A DNA stretch of 64,000 bases from an uncultured Alphaproteobacteria bacterium (GTDB lineage: Bacteria; Pseudomonadota; Alphaproteobacteria; Puniceispirillales; UBA1172). Made by a program: the position numbers and the translations under genes. Shown here in pieces: positions 26,037 through 34,074 of the stretch. Below the pieces are notes generated by a model. That model was not told the origin of the DNA. It saw nothing but the letters and a program-made list of their open reading frames with translations, and did no database searches. The stretch spans positions 9,782 to 73,781 of the forward strand of contig CALFYS010000064.1 in assembly GCA_937952245.1 (NCBI GenBank), written 5' to 3'. Position 1 is the first letter of the stretch, and each line of letters starts with the position of its first letter.

Positions 26037-27146
26037 ATGCGTACCATGGTCCGTTTTTGCACGCTTGCGGTAGCGTCATTAATGGCTTCAACAGCACTGG
26101 CTGGTGGCCTTACAAATTCAAATGAATCTACTGCGACAAGCACGGCTTCCGCGGCAACAACTTCTGCTGTGGATACAGAAACTGTTTCTAATGCCGCATC
26201 CGAACAATCTTCTCAAGACACATCATCCAGCGCTGAAGACGCTGGCGGTTTTGTCGCCATTGAAGATGATCCCCTGATCGTTGATGCCAGCGCCATCATG
26301 GATGATGACGGCATGGGTGAAGTTTCCGTGCAATGGCAGATTTCAGGCGCGAATAACAATTGGATGAACATCTCTGGCGCCACACAACAATCATTCACGC
26401 CCCGCGAAATTCATGTTGGCAAACAGCTTCGGGTGATGATCACCTATGTTGATGGTCAAGGTAATCTGGAAACATTGATCAGCCCGGCTTCAACCCCGGT
26501 TCAGAACGTCAATGATAAGCCAACAGGCGCGCCGATCCTGACGGGGAGCGCCCAAGAAGAAGACGCTTTGGTTGTTGATACCAGCACCATCGCTGATGAA
26601 GATGGCATTGGCTCATATGATGTGATTTGGCAGCGGTCTTCCACCAAAACCGAATGGCAGGCTTATCCTGATGCCACCACCGAAGTGCTGCGCCTTGGCC
26701 AAGAACACGTTGGCTTCTCTTACCGCGCTATCATTACTTATATTGACAGCCACAACACCCGCGAAGTGTTGATCTCAAACCCATCGGAAACCGTCACCAA
26801 TGTTGATGATCCGGTTGAAGGTGAAGTGATCTTGACCGGTGAAGCGCTTGAAGGGTCAAAAATGGTTGTTAAAACCAATGGCGTATCCGATGAAGATGGT
26901 ATCGCCAGCCTTTCTGTTTCTTGGGAATTTTCCAAAGATGGCCGCAATTGGCGCGCGGTTGATACATCATCAACCTCTGTGCTGACCTTGACCCAAAGTC
27001 TTGTGGGCATGCAGGTTCGGGCAAAGGCCAGCGTTGTTGATACATTCGGTGTTGAAACCCTGATCTACAGCCAGCCAACCAATACAGTGAAGAACGTCAA
27101 CAACGTTCCTGTTGGTAAGATTAACGTCCGCCGCGTTGGCTCATAA
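26037..27146 (+). CDS. Secreted protein with three tandem Ig-like repeats
   Basis: Exported protein of 369 residues, not a known named gene. Residues 1-23 form a Sec signal peptide (ending STALAGG). Residues 24-70 are a Ser/Thr/Ala-rich linker. Then come three repeats of about 95 residues (about 71-160, 161-260, 261-355), each with the pattern (E)DxLxVDTSxIxDEDGIGxxxVxWQxS...VGxxxRxxITYxDxxGxxExLIS...VxNVND. This repeat type occurs in large surface adhesins and RTX-like proteins of marine bacteria, usually in many more copies. No cell-wall anchor, lipobox or type I secretion signal is visible at the C-terminus (GKINVRRVGS). The ATG at 26037 follows AAAAGGGATTGAT; a GTG at 26019 is less likely. 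It lies next to the Sia-type signalling module. Confidence 0.75.
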   Translation: MRTMVRFCTLAVASLMASTALAGGLTNSNESTATSTASAATTSAVDTETVSNAASEQSSQDTSSSAEDAGGFVAIEDDPLIVDASAIMDDDGMGEVSVQWQISGANNNWMNISGATQQSFTPREIHVGKQLRVMITYVDGQGNLETLISPASTPVQNVNDKPTGAPILTGSAQEEDALVVDTSTIADEDGIGSYDVIWQRSSTKTEWQAYPDATTEVLRLGQEHVGFSYRAIITYIDSHNTREVLISNPSETVTNVDDPVEGEVILTGEALEGSKMVVKTNGVSDEDGIASLSVSWEFSKDGRNWRAVDTSSTSVLTLTQSLVGMQVRAKASVVDTFGVETLIYSQPTNTVKNVNNVPVGKINVRRVGS

Positions 27147-27168
27147 ATCTTTTTGATCTTTAAATCTT

Positions 27169-27200
27169 AAAAACACGCTCTATTGGGGCGTGTTTTTTTT
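27169..27200 (+). terminator. Intrinsic terminator after the Ig-like repeat gene
   Basis: Stem AAAAACACGCTC (27169-27180) with GGGCGTGTTTTT (27186-27197, G-T pairs near the loop), followed by more T. It lies 22 bases after the stop codon. Confidence 0.85.
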
Positions 27201-27255
27201 GCCCTAAGGGCGGTGGTTTGATCCTATTGAAATGATCAATTCACGAAAATGTAAG

Positions 27256-27284
27256 TTGACAAGATGATTCCTCTGTCTTGTAAT
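27256..27284 (+). promoter_or_regulatory. Strong sigma-70-type promoter upstream of the 100-residue gene
   Basis: Perfect -35 TTGACA (27256-27261), 17-base spacer, and -10 TGTAAT (27279-27284). Transcription would start near 27291 and give a leader of about 105 bases before the small gene at 27397. No other element with this match was seen in the accessory part of the window. Confidence 0.6.
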
Positions 27285-27396
27285 GATACTGCATGTTGTA
27301 TTCGACCTTTAAACAACAACTATGTTTAGTAGTCACAACCCAAGTGGCTAAAGAGTCGTTTACGCCTGTATCCACATCATCACATGGAGATTGTCA

Positions 27397-27699
27397 ATGC
27401 CACAACCTGATGCTGGCATCCGTGAAGGATGCGTAATTCTTCCATTTGTTTCACCAACAGATGGGGGGGAAACCTTAAAAACAACCAGCCTTGCTGCGCT
27501 TGTTGCGGTTACCATTCTTCATGATGCGGATGTCTGCCCCGAAGAACGGTTAATCGAAATCCTGGAACAATCCGGTGAGGTTGAAGTCTTGGATAGTGAA
27601 GAAGCTTTTGCCGATCTGGGGCTAGAAGAATTGGACACGCCAACAGGCTATCAATTAGCCACGCCATCAAATGATAATCAGCTGGTAACCCCCGTGTAA
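27397..27699 (+). CDS. Unrecognised small acidic protein
   Basis: A 100-residue protein I cannot assign. It is acidic, has no cysteine pair and no signal peptide. Residues about 29-40 (SLAALVAVTILH) are hydrophobic but short for a membrane helix. The second half reads ILEQSGEVEVLDSEEAFADLGLEELD, followed by a low-complexity tail of Thr, Pro, Asn and Gln. The ATG at 27397 has GGAG seven bases upstream, and the gene has its own strong promoter and a long leader, so expression is likely. It lies between the Ig-like secreted protein and the SiaA-type phosphatase and may belong to either. The upstream in-frame ATG at 27391 is too close to the Shine-Dalgarno. Confidence 0.65.
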   Translation: MPQPDAGIREGCVILPFVSPTDGGETLKTTSLAALVAVTILHDADVCPEERLIEILEQSGEVEVLDSEEAFADLGLEELDTPTGYQLATPSNDNQLVTPV

Positions 27700-27745
27700 T
27701 GAATTTTTAAAATTTAAGCACACGCGGCAATATCTTTAATTTTTT

Positions 27746-27789
27746 ATCGCAATATTTATCGTAATAATGCGATCACATCTTTTGATCGC
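27746..27789 (+). promoter_or_regulatory. Two mutually exclusive hairpins upstream of the SiaA-type gene
   Basis: ATCGCA (27746-27751) can pair with TGCGAT (27768-27773), or GCGATCA (27769-27775) can pair with TGATCGC (27783-27789). Both structures use GCGAT at 27769-27773, so only one can form. The element lies in the 165-base gap before the phosphatase gene. There is no T-run after either hairpin. It might be an RNA switch or a DNA-binding palindrome; function unknown. Confidence 0.35.
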
Positions 27790-27864
27790 CTTGCTGAAAT
27801 GGCACGTCTCTATTATTCTGAAAAAAGTGTTTTAAGTTAAGAGCCCCTTAGGGTTGAGGTTTTT

Positions 27865-30567
27865 TTGTCGTTAATTCAGAAGTTATTTTCTTTCCTGACG
27901 ATGGCCATCATCCTGCCGCTGATGATGATTGTGTTTTTGATCAGCGACGACAGCCAGCAACTTTCCGAAGACGTCACCACCGCCATCAATGGTCTTGAAA
28001 CTGAATTTACAGCCGACATCACCATGGCGGCGGAAGATTTGATCAAATCATCCTCCGAAGAAATGGATCGCTTAACGCAAGTGAATTGGGAACGCTTGAC
28101 GGTTGAGGTCGCCTCCCAATTAGCGGATTTTCTTTATGACCGAGACGCTGATCTGTTGGGGCTTGCCGCCCATATTGCCAGCGCGCCTCATCCTGAGGCG
28201 GTGATAGCAGCCTATCGCCAAGAGAAAACGCGCCTGCTTACTGTCCCTGCTGAATTTCGCTATGACAGCGCCACCGATGAATGGCTTAGGGTTGAAAAAC
28301 GGCCAAAGGCGAATATCGGCCAATACGCGCTGAATAAAGAAAACCAAAGCAAGTTTCGCTTCGCCAGCCAAACGTATATCAAGAAGCAAAAACAGCCTTT
28401 ATATCGTGAAATTTCAATTCTGGATTTAGACGGAAAAGAGCGGTTTAAATCATCTGAGCTTAACCCTGATTTGATCGACACGCGGCAACGGCTTAACACT
28501 TTTGCCAAGGCAGAAACCTATGGCCAAGCCCTTGATGATCTGAGCCCGGGTGAGATCTATGTCAGTGATGTCATTGGCGTTTATGTCCCGGGGCATATGA
28601 TTGGCCCTTATCTGGCCAGCAGGCTGAATGAAAAAGGGGCTGAATTCACCCCTCAAGACTCAGGCTATGCCGGGCTGGAAAACCCCCATGGCAAACGTTT
28701 TGAAGGCATCATCAGGTTTGTCACCCCGATCAGCCAAAATGGCACAAAAACAGGGTATTTGACCTTCGCCCTTGACCATCGCCATGTCATGGAATTTACC
28801 GATTATATTGTCCCTGAAAACAGTGATGCCGAGGCACGAGACCATCAGCATTATTTTAGGAGTGATATTAAAGGCGCGGGCAGTGGCAATTACGCCTTTA
28901 TGTGGGATCACAACGGGCGGAGCATTGCCCACCCCCGTGAATATTTCATCGCAGGTTTTGACGGCGAAACAGGTGAGCGTATCCCGCCATGGATCAGCCG
29001 TGATCAAGCCGAAGCGTTTCAATCTTCTGGCGTTGATGATTTAAACACATGGCTTCAAGACCAACCCGCCTATCAAGACCAATCCCGCGATTTAAAACCT
29101 AATCTTGATCAAGTGAAATCAGGGCTGATTCCGCTGGATTGCCGCCATCTGAACTTTGCCCCGCAATGCGCGGGCTGGGATCAGATTAACGCGTCGGGGG
29201 GCTATGGTTCATTTTTGATTTACTGGTCCAATATTTGGAAATTAACAACCGCCGCCACCATCCCCTATTACACCGGGCAATATGGCCAAAGTTTACGAGG
29301 TTTTGGGGTGGTCACCATTGGCGCCAATATCGGTGAATTTACCCGCAGCAGTATCGCCGCCCGAAATGACCTGAACAACACTTTGGGTCAGGTCAATTTT
29401 AATTTTGGCCAGAACATCCGCAATATTGGTTACGAAACCGCTCAAGTGCTTCAGAAATTCCAACACCAAATGATCATCTTTGGATTGGTGATGATTGTTG
29501 CTGTGGTGGCGGTCAGCGGCGTGGCCAGTTATAAATTCCGCGCCCGCACCGCGGATCTCTTGCAAAAAACCGCTGAATTGGGTCAGGGCAATTTATCCGC
29601 CCGCATTGATGACACAAGCCGCGATGAGATTGGCCAAATCGCTAAAGCTTTTAATGACATGGCGGAAACCATCACCACATCGCAACATGAATTATCTGAA
29701 GTGAATAAAAATCTGGAATCGATTGTCAGCCAACGCACCGATGAATTGCTGCAATCCAACCAACAGATTTCTGATTCGATTGATTACGCCAGCCGCATTC
29801 AGCGGAGTCTATTGCCGCCGAAAGAAGCCATCGCCACCCATTTCGGCGAACCTGCCATTATATGGCAGCCGAAAGACGTGGTGGGGGGTGATTTCTATTG
29901 GCATAAAACCATTGGCGATACCGATTATCTGGTGGTCATGGATTGCACCGGCCATGGCGTGCCTGGGGCGTTTATGACCTTGATCGCCACCTCCGCCTTG
30001 GAACAGATTACATCCGCCTCCATGGCCAGCCTTGGGCGTTGGGTGCTGTCCCCCGCCATTGATGATTTGATGCAGCAATTGCACGAAAATGTTTGCGCGC
30101 AATTAAACCAAGTGGGCAATGGCAGTCTTTCCAATGATGGGCTTGATGCCACGATTGTGGCACTGCCCCATGATGGCGGGCCTTTGCAATTCTGCGGCGC
30201 GCAAATGGATCTCTTCACCATTTCCGCCCAAGGCGAGGCGACGCGCTATCGCGGCAACCGCACGTCTTTAGGGTATGAGAATACAGGTGAGCCGCTGACG
30301 CTGACGGTTCATGAGATTGACCAAGACGATGGCATGAGCTTTGTGATCACAACTGATGGGATCACCACCCAAATTGGCGAAGAAAAACGCCGTTCTTATG
30401 GATTCAAGCGGATCATGGAAGCGCTCGAATCCCTATCGGAGAACAGCCCTAAACAAATCAATCGGGCGATTATGCGTGATTTCAGAACATGGCAAGGGGC
30501 TGAAGAACGCCGCGATGACGTGACCTTAATCAGTTTCCGTCCCAACCCCATGAAAGACGATGGCTAA
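27865..30567 (+). CDS. SiaA-type membrane PP2C (SpoIIE/RsbU) phosphatase with HAMP
   Basis: Membrane-bound serine/threonine phosphatase of 900 residues. A first membrane helix (about 8-28) and a second (about 531-553) enclose a large periplasmic sensor region, probably of Cache type. A HAMP domain (about 555-605, with ELGQGNLSARIDDTSRDEIGQIAKAFNDMAE in parts) and a coiled coil lead to a SpoIIE/PP2C domain (about 655-895). Metal-binding residues are in DVVGGDFYW, MDCTGHGVPGAF and the final DDVTLISF. In Pseudomonas, SiaA removes phosphate from SiaC; the SiaB- and SiaC-like genes lie 1.4-2 kb downstream on the other strand. Start is TTG at 27865 with GAGG five bases upstream. It converges with the cyclase gene, 19 bases between stops. 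Confidence 0.85.
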   Translation: MSLIQKLFSFLTMAIILPLMMIVFLISDDSQQLSEDVTTAINGLETEFTADITMAAEDLIKSSSEEMDRLTQVNWERLTVEVASQLADFLYDRDADLLGLAAHIASAPHPEAVIAAYRQEKTRLLTVPAEFRYDSATDEWLRVEKRPKANIGQYALNKENQSKFRFASQTYIKKQKQPLYREISILDLDGKERFKSSELNPDLIDTRQRLNTFAKAETYGQALDDLSPGEIYVSDVIGVYVPGHMIGPYLASRLNEKGAEFTPQDSGYAGLENPHGKRFEGIIRFVTPISQNGTKTGYLTFALDHRHVMEFTDYIVPENSDAEARDHQHYFRSDIKGAGSGNYAFMWDHNGRSIAHPREYFIAGFDGETGERIPPWISRDQAEAFQSSGVDDLNTWLQDQPAYQDQSRDLKPNLDQVKSGLIPLDCRHLNFAPQCAGWDQINASGGYGSFLIYWSNIWKLTTAATIPYYTGQYGQSLRGFGVVTIGANIGEFTRSSIAARNDLNNTLGQVNFNFGQNIRNIGYETAQVLQKFQHQMIIFGLVMIVAVVAVSGVASYKFRARTADLLQKTAELGQGNLSARIDDTSRDEIGQIAKAFNDMAETITTSQHELSEVNKNLESIVSQRTDELLQSNQQISDSIDYASRIQRSLLPPKEAIATHFGEPAIIWQPKDVVGGDFYWHKTIGDTDYLVVMDCTGHGVPGAFMTLIATSALEQITSASMASLGRWVLSPAIDDLMQQLHENVCAQLNQVGNGSLSNDGLDATIVALPHDGGPLQFCGAQMDLFTISAQGEATRYRGNRTSLGYENTGEPLTLTVHEIDQDDGMSFVITTDGITTQIGEEKRRSYGFKRIMEALESLSENSPKQINRAIMRDFRTWQGAEERRDDVTLISFRPNPMKDDG

Positions 30568-30586
30568 ACCTTTTGGGTGTCATCCA

Positions 30587-31588
30587 TCAGTTGTTTTGTT
30601 TGATTTGATCCGCCGCGTCCAATAAAGCCGCCACCGCCGCGTCTTTATCCTGCAACACGGTTTTATCAACCAAGATATTGAACCCATCTCCGGAAACCGA
30701 GATCACTTGATTCAATTGTATGTCACGCCTTTCGGTGACGCGGAACAATTCCACCGGGTGATCACGGCCTTTCAAATCAGCAGGGCCAATGCCATCGGTC
30801 TTAATGGCTTCTGAGACCAAAGCGTTGGTATCGGCGGAAATGATAATCGTGTCCGGTTCAGCCAGCGTTTCAAGGCGGGCGGCTTCGTTTACAGCATTGC
30901 CAATGGCGGTGTAATGCAAACGCGTCAGTGAACCGAAATTGCCGACATGGCAATATCCCGTGCTGATGCCCATCCGCACATGGATATTGGCGGTAATGCC
31001 CTCAGCTTTCCATTTCGCCCTTAACCCTTTCAGGCTGTCCTGCATATCCAAGGCCATTTCAACCGCGGCGATGGCATCTTGACGGGCGCCATTGCTCTTT
31101 GGGTCGCCAAAAAAGATCACCATGGCATCACCAATAAATTGGTCGAGCGTGCCGCCATATTTGGTGCAAATCTCGCTCATAGCGGTGAAATAATCCATCA
31201 GCAGACGCGCCATAGTTTCAGGTTCATGGCGGCTGGCGATGGTGGAAAATCCTTTAATATCAGAAAAGAAAACCGTCAGGTTGCGGCGCCTAATCTCCGC
31301 CACTTGCTCAACATCAGCCCCGCCCTTCATCAGCACATCAACCACTGTTTGCGGGACAAATCGCATCAAGGATTTGGTGATTGTCTCCAGCGTTTTATTG
31401 GTTTTGAACAGGTTTTCTTCGGTGGCATCGGCGCGTTTGATAAGGCGGTCAAGCCGCTTCTGGCTTTGCTGGGCTTCGGTCATCATCGTCTTTAACGTGA
31501 TGGCCATTGGGTCTTGATCATCAAGCCGCGCCAAAAGCGCTTCGGCTTGGGCAATCGCCTTTAAAAATTTAGCCGACGCGCCAGACAT
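30587..31588 (-). CDS. Class III adenylate/guanylate cyclase in the SiaD position
   Basis: Cytoplasmic class III nucleotide cyclase of 333 residues. Residues 1-75 are helical (probable coiled coil), then comes a linker SLMRFVPQTVVDVLMKGG and the catalytic domain (about 98-270). Metal-binding aspartates are D110 (VFFSDIKGF) and D154 (FIGDAM); the transition-state residues N234 and R238 (AVNEAARLE) are present. At the usual purine-specifying lysine just before FIGD there is Gln150 (LDQFIGD), so substrate preference for ATP or GTP is uncertain. The ATG directly follows the stop of the SiaC-like gene (TAAATG), so the product is probably made together with it. In Pseudomonas siaABCD the last gene encodes a diguanylate cyclase; here a class III cyclase takes its place. 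Confidence 0.87.
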   Translation of the reverse strand: MSGASAKFLKAIAQAEALLARLDDQDPMAITLKTMMTEAQQSQKRLDRLIKRADATEENLFKTNKTLETITKSLMRFVPQTVVDVLMKGGADVEQVAEIRRRNLTVFFSDIKGFSTIASRHEPETMARLLMDYFTAMSEICTKYGGTLDQFIGDAMVIFFGDPKSNGARQDAIAAVEMALDMQDSLKGLRAKWKAEGITANIHVRMGISTGYCHVGNFGSLTRLHYTAIGNAVNEAARLETLAEPDTIIISADTNALVSEAIKTDGIGPADLKGRDHPVELFRVTERRDIQLNQVISVSGDGFNILVDKTVLQDKDAAVAALLDAADQIKQNN

Positions 31589-31975
31589 TTAATGAAGTTG
31601 GTCTTCGATAATGGAAAAATTGATATGCTCAAGGTCTTCGCAAATATCTTCGGCAAATTCCTTGGTGATCTCATCATCAGGGTCGCAATACCATTGCACA
31701 TCAACATTCAGGCCAGCGCCTGCTTTTTCATCCATCTGATCCATGATTTCCATCAACACCCGAGCCGAGGAGGAATTGAAGTAAACCAATTTGATCTCAA
31801 CATTGAACTGCCCATCGGCCTTGCCCATGGCTTCATTTAACGCGACACGAATAGGGCCATAAAACCCGGTGATGTCTTCGGGGTAGGATTCCCCTGACAA
31901 TGAAAATAGACCTGCTTGGTCATCCAAAATGACGGCGGGCGTTCTTGACGTGGCTTCGATATTTAACCCTGGCAT
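31589..31975 (-). CDS. SiaC-family regulatory phosphoprotein (DUF1987)
   Basis: Small partner-switch protein of 128 residues, the usual size of DUF1987/SiaC proteins. In P. aeruginosa unphosphorylated SiaC binds and activates the diguanylate cyclase SiaD; the kinase SiaB phosphorylates it and SiaA reverses this. The conserved region here is YPEDITGFYGPI and VYFNSSSARVLMEIMD; Ser68 in NSSS aligns by position with the phosphorylated threonine reported near residue 68 of SiaC (inference). The ATG at 31975 was chosen because it lies just after the SiaB-like stop and gives the family N-terminus (MPGLNIEAT...); reading frames starting further upstream run inside the SiaB gene. It is followed without a gap by a class III cyclase gene. 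Confidence 0.85.
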   Translation of the reverse strand: MPGLNIEATSRTPAVILDDQAGLFSLSGESYPEDITGFYGPIRVALNEAMGKADGQFNVEIKLVYFNSSSARVLMEIMDQMDEKAGAGLNVDVQWYCDPDDEITKEFAEDICEDLEHINFSIIEDQLH

Positions 31976-31985
31976 TTTACACTCA

Positions 31986-32537
31986 CTAGGCCGATGCTTT
32001 GATGATAAAGAATGACGTTCCGTCAGGACCGTCAGAGACTTGATATTCAGGTGGCGAGGCGGAACGGCGGGCGATTTCAATCAACCCTAGACTTGCGCCT
32101 TTTGACGTGGATTCGGTGGGTTGGCGCAGTTTTTCTTTATAGATTTTGCGCAATTCTTCCGGCGTGCAATCCCGCAATTCATCAATCCTGCTGCACATTT
32201 TCTGGGCATCTTCACGGGCGATGTAATTGCCGCTCATCACCACCAGCTCATCACCGTTTTTGGAAACAGTGAGCATGCCATAACTTGGCTTGGGGTCAGT
32301 ATTAACTTGCGATTGCGGGCCGTCATCACCATAGCGAATAACGTTTTGCATCAACTCAACAAAAATGGAAAAAACCTGACGGATTTGTTGCGGGCTGCTT
32401 TTCATATCCACCAGCCGATCGCGCAGGGTTTTGCCCACCGCTTCCAAAATATCTTCAGAAACAAAACCGCTATAGGACAGAAAAAATTCTTCGTCCATCA
32501 CCAGTGATTTCATGCTGTGAAAATTTTTGAAATCCAT
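31986..32537 (-). CDS. SiaB-family protein kinase (DUF6272)
   Basis: Protein of 183 residues with a GHKL-like ATPase fold. The N-box is seen in FVELMQNVIRYG (Glu61, Asn65), a glycine-containing strand follows in YGMLTVSKNGDELVVMSGN, and the C-terminus holds KGASLGLIEIARRS (G-box) and a final beta strand. This is the pattern of SiaB and related DUF6272 kinases, which phosphorylate SiaC-type proteins. The ATG at 32537 has GAGGGA just upstream. It is the first gene of the minus-strand unit SiaB - SiaC - cyclase, with 10 bases before the SiaC-like gene. An anti-sigma kinase such as RsbW was considered, but the SiaC-type neighbour favours SiaB. Confidence 0.83.
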   Translation of the reverse strand: MDFKNFHSMKSLVMDEEFFLSYSGFVSEDILEAVGKTLRDRLVDMKSSPQQIRQVFSIFVELMQNVIRYGDDGPQSQVNTDPKPSYGMLTVSKNGDELVVMSGNYIAREDAQKMCSRIDELRDCTPEELRKIYKEKLRQPTESTSKGASLGLIEIARRSASPPEYQVSDGPDGTSFFIIKASA

Positions 32538-32630
32538 CGTTCCCTCATTAGACGTTACTATATTAGGGAATTTGAATGTATTGGGCTAGTTTTTTAATCA
32601 TCCAAAAGATTATTTATACCCTGCAAAAGG

Positions 32631-33032
32631 TTAATCTTGTGACCACGGCAGGCCGCTGGCGCACCAACCGGAGATTGATTTCCGGTGGCCATTTTCATCC
32701 AAAGCGCCGTCAAAACCATCTTCGATATTATAGACATCGGTATAACCCAATTGTTCAGCGGCTTGGCAGGCGGCGTGAGACCGGACACCCGCGCGGCAAA
32801 TCACCAAGAGCTTTTTATCTTTCGGGATCGCCTGTTCCAACTGCTTGGAAAACGCGGCATTGGGTTGGCCTGTCATTTTTGACCATTCAATGGTCACCAC
32901 GTCTTTATTGATCGACGCCAGATCAGGGATGCCTACATACGCCCATTCCACCATGGAGCGGACGTCCAACAATACGGTTTCAGGGTCATCTTTGAGCAAT
33001 GACCAAGCCTCGTTTGATGTGATCGTGACCAT
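32631..33032 (-). CDS. Rhodanese-domain sulfurtransferase
   Basis: Single-domain rhodanese of 133 residues, likely cytoplasmic. The catalytic cysteine lies in the active-site loop VICRAGVRSHAA (CRAGVRS), preceded by the conserved LLDVRSMVEWAYVGIPD and followed by the VYNIEDGFDGAL segment. The family transfers sulfane sulfur to a thiophilic acceptor or, in small proteins like this one, to other sulfur carriers; the physiological partner is unknown. The chosen ATG (33032) has a run of G five bases upstream; TTG at 33044 is an alternative. It lies just upstream of, and divergent from, the acyltransferase gene. Its sulfur chemistry could tie in with the sulfite made by the suy operon, but it is 14 kb away. 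Confidence 0.85.
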   Translation of the reverse strand: MVTITSNEAWSLLKDDPETVLLDVRSMVEWAYVGIPDLASINKDVVTIEWSKMTGQPNAAFSKQLEQAIPKDKKLLVICRAGVRSHAACQAAEQLGYTDVYNIEDGFDGALDENGHRKSISGWCASGLPWSQD

Positions 33033-33220
33033 TAGCCCCCCCAATTCGTAAAATTCAACTGGCCATATTCAAGTCAATATTAAAGTCAATTCAATGGCTT
33101 TTTTGCAATAAACCTGCAATAACTTTGTCATATACAAGTTTTATTGAATGAATATTTATATTCTTTTATCATAAATTGGCTTACAGATGAAACGTTAAGC
33201 CATATGGGGCGAGGTTTAAA

Positions 33221-34057
33221 ATGACGTCTCCTGCGATTTCTCAGGAAAACTCAACACCTATCTTTTCATTCGCCAATGGTGAATTGGGGCCTGTTTCCAG
33301 TGCTTTGATCCGCGGTGTTGAAAAAATCACGGGCCAGCCCAAAATCAAGAAACTTTATCTTGATTACGTCAATGATGACCGCCCCAACAGCTTGTTTTGG
33401 CAAGACGCGGTTGAACGCCTGAAACTGAATGTTCGGCTTCATTATGATCTTGGCGCGCATATCCCCAAAACCGGGCGGTTGTTGGTGATCGCCAACCATC
33501 CGTTTGGGGTGATTGATGGCCTTATTCTTTGTTCTGAAATCTCAAAAGTTCGGCAAGATTATAAAATCATCACCCATCAAGTTTTGCGGCAAGCCCCCGC
33601 GGTGATGCACCAAATTCTGCCGATTGATTTTGACACCACCGAAGAAGCCCTGAAAACCAATATGGAAACCCGCAAAGGGGCGATCCAGCAGATTAATGAT
33701 GGCGGCGCGCTGATTCTGTTTCCTTCAGGGGCGATTTCCCTGCCGAAAAAGATTATAGGCCCCGCCGCCGATGCCGAATGGAAAACCTTTGCCGCGAAAT
33801 TGGCGCAAATCGAAGACACCACGGTGTTGCCGATGTTCTTCAATGGTCAAAACAGCCTGAGTTATGTCTTGGCACGGCGGATGAGCCAGACGTTAGGATA
33901 TTCGCTGATGTTCCATGAAATCCGCCGCCGGATTGGGACAACGGTTGATGTGCATATCAGAAAGCCGATCACCCCTGATCAGTTGAAAGATTTTTCCAAC
34001 CGCAATGACATCACCGCCTTTATGCGCGCCATGACCTATGGTCAGGATTACCTTTAA
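33221..34057 (+). CDS. PlsC-like lysophospholipid/glycerol acyltransferase
   Basis: Acyltransferase of 278 residues in the 1-acylglycerol-phosphate acyltransferase superfamily. The acyl-transfer motif reads ANHPFGVIDGL (His and Asp with an extra spacing relative to the HX4D of PlsC), as in 'hemolysin-like' acyltransferases and ornithine-lipid acyltransferases. The third block is ILFPSGAIS, where PlsC has the FPEGTRS motif. Weakly hydrophobic N-terminal part, no clear membrane helix. The substrate could be a lysophospholipid or lyso-ornithine lipid; neither can be decided here. The gene is monocistronic and converges with the thiamine pyrophosphokinase gene, 17 bases between stops. Confidence 0.8.
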   Translation: MTSPAISQENSTPIFSFANGELGPVSSALIRGVEKITGQPKIKKLYLDYVNDDRPNSLFWQDAVERLKLNVRLHYDLGAHIPKTGRLLVIANHPFGVIDGLILCSEISKVRQDYKIITHQVLRQAPAVMHQILPIDFDTTEEALKTNMETRKGAIQQINDGGALILFPSGAISLPKKIIGPAADAEWKTFAAKLAQIEDTTVLPMFFNGQNSLSYVLARRMSQTLGYSLMFHEIRRRIGTTVDVHIRKPITPDQLKDFSNRNDITAFMRAMTYGQDYL

Positions 34058-34074
34058 AAACGCTGTTGAAAGTT

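Noticed and set aside
32631..33032. Part of the Sia module
   Set aside because: The rhodanese gene is 93 bases upstream of the SiaB-like gene in the same direction, but nothing in its sequence links it with phosphorelay signalling.
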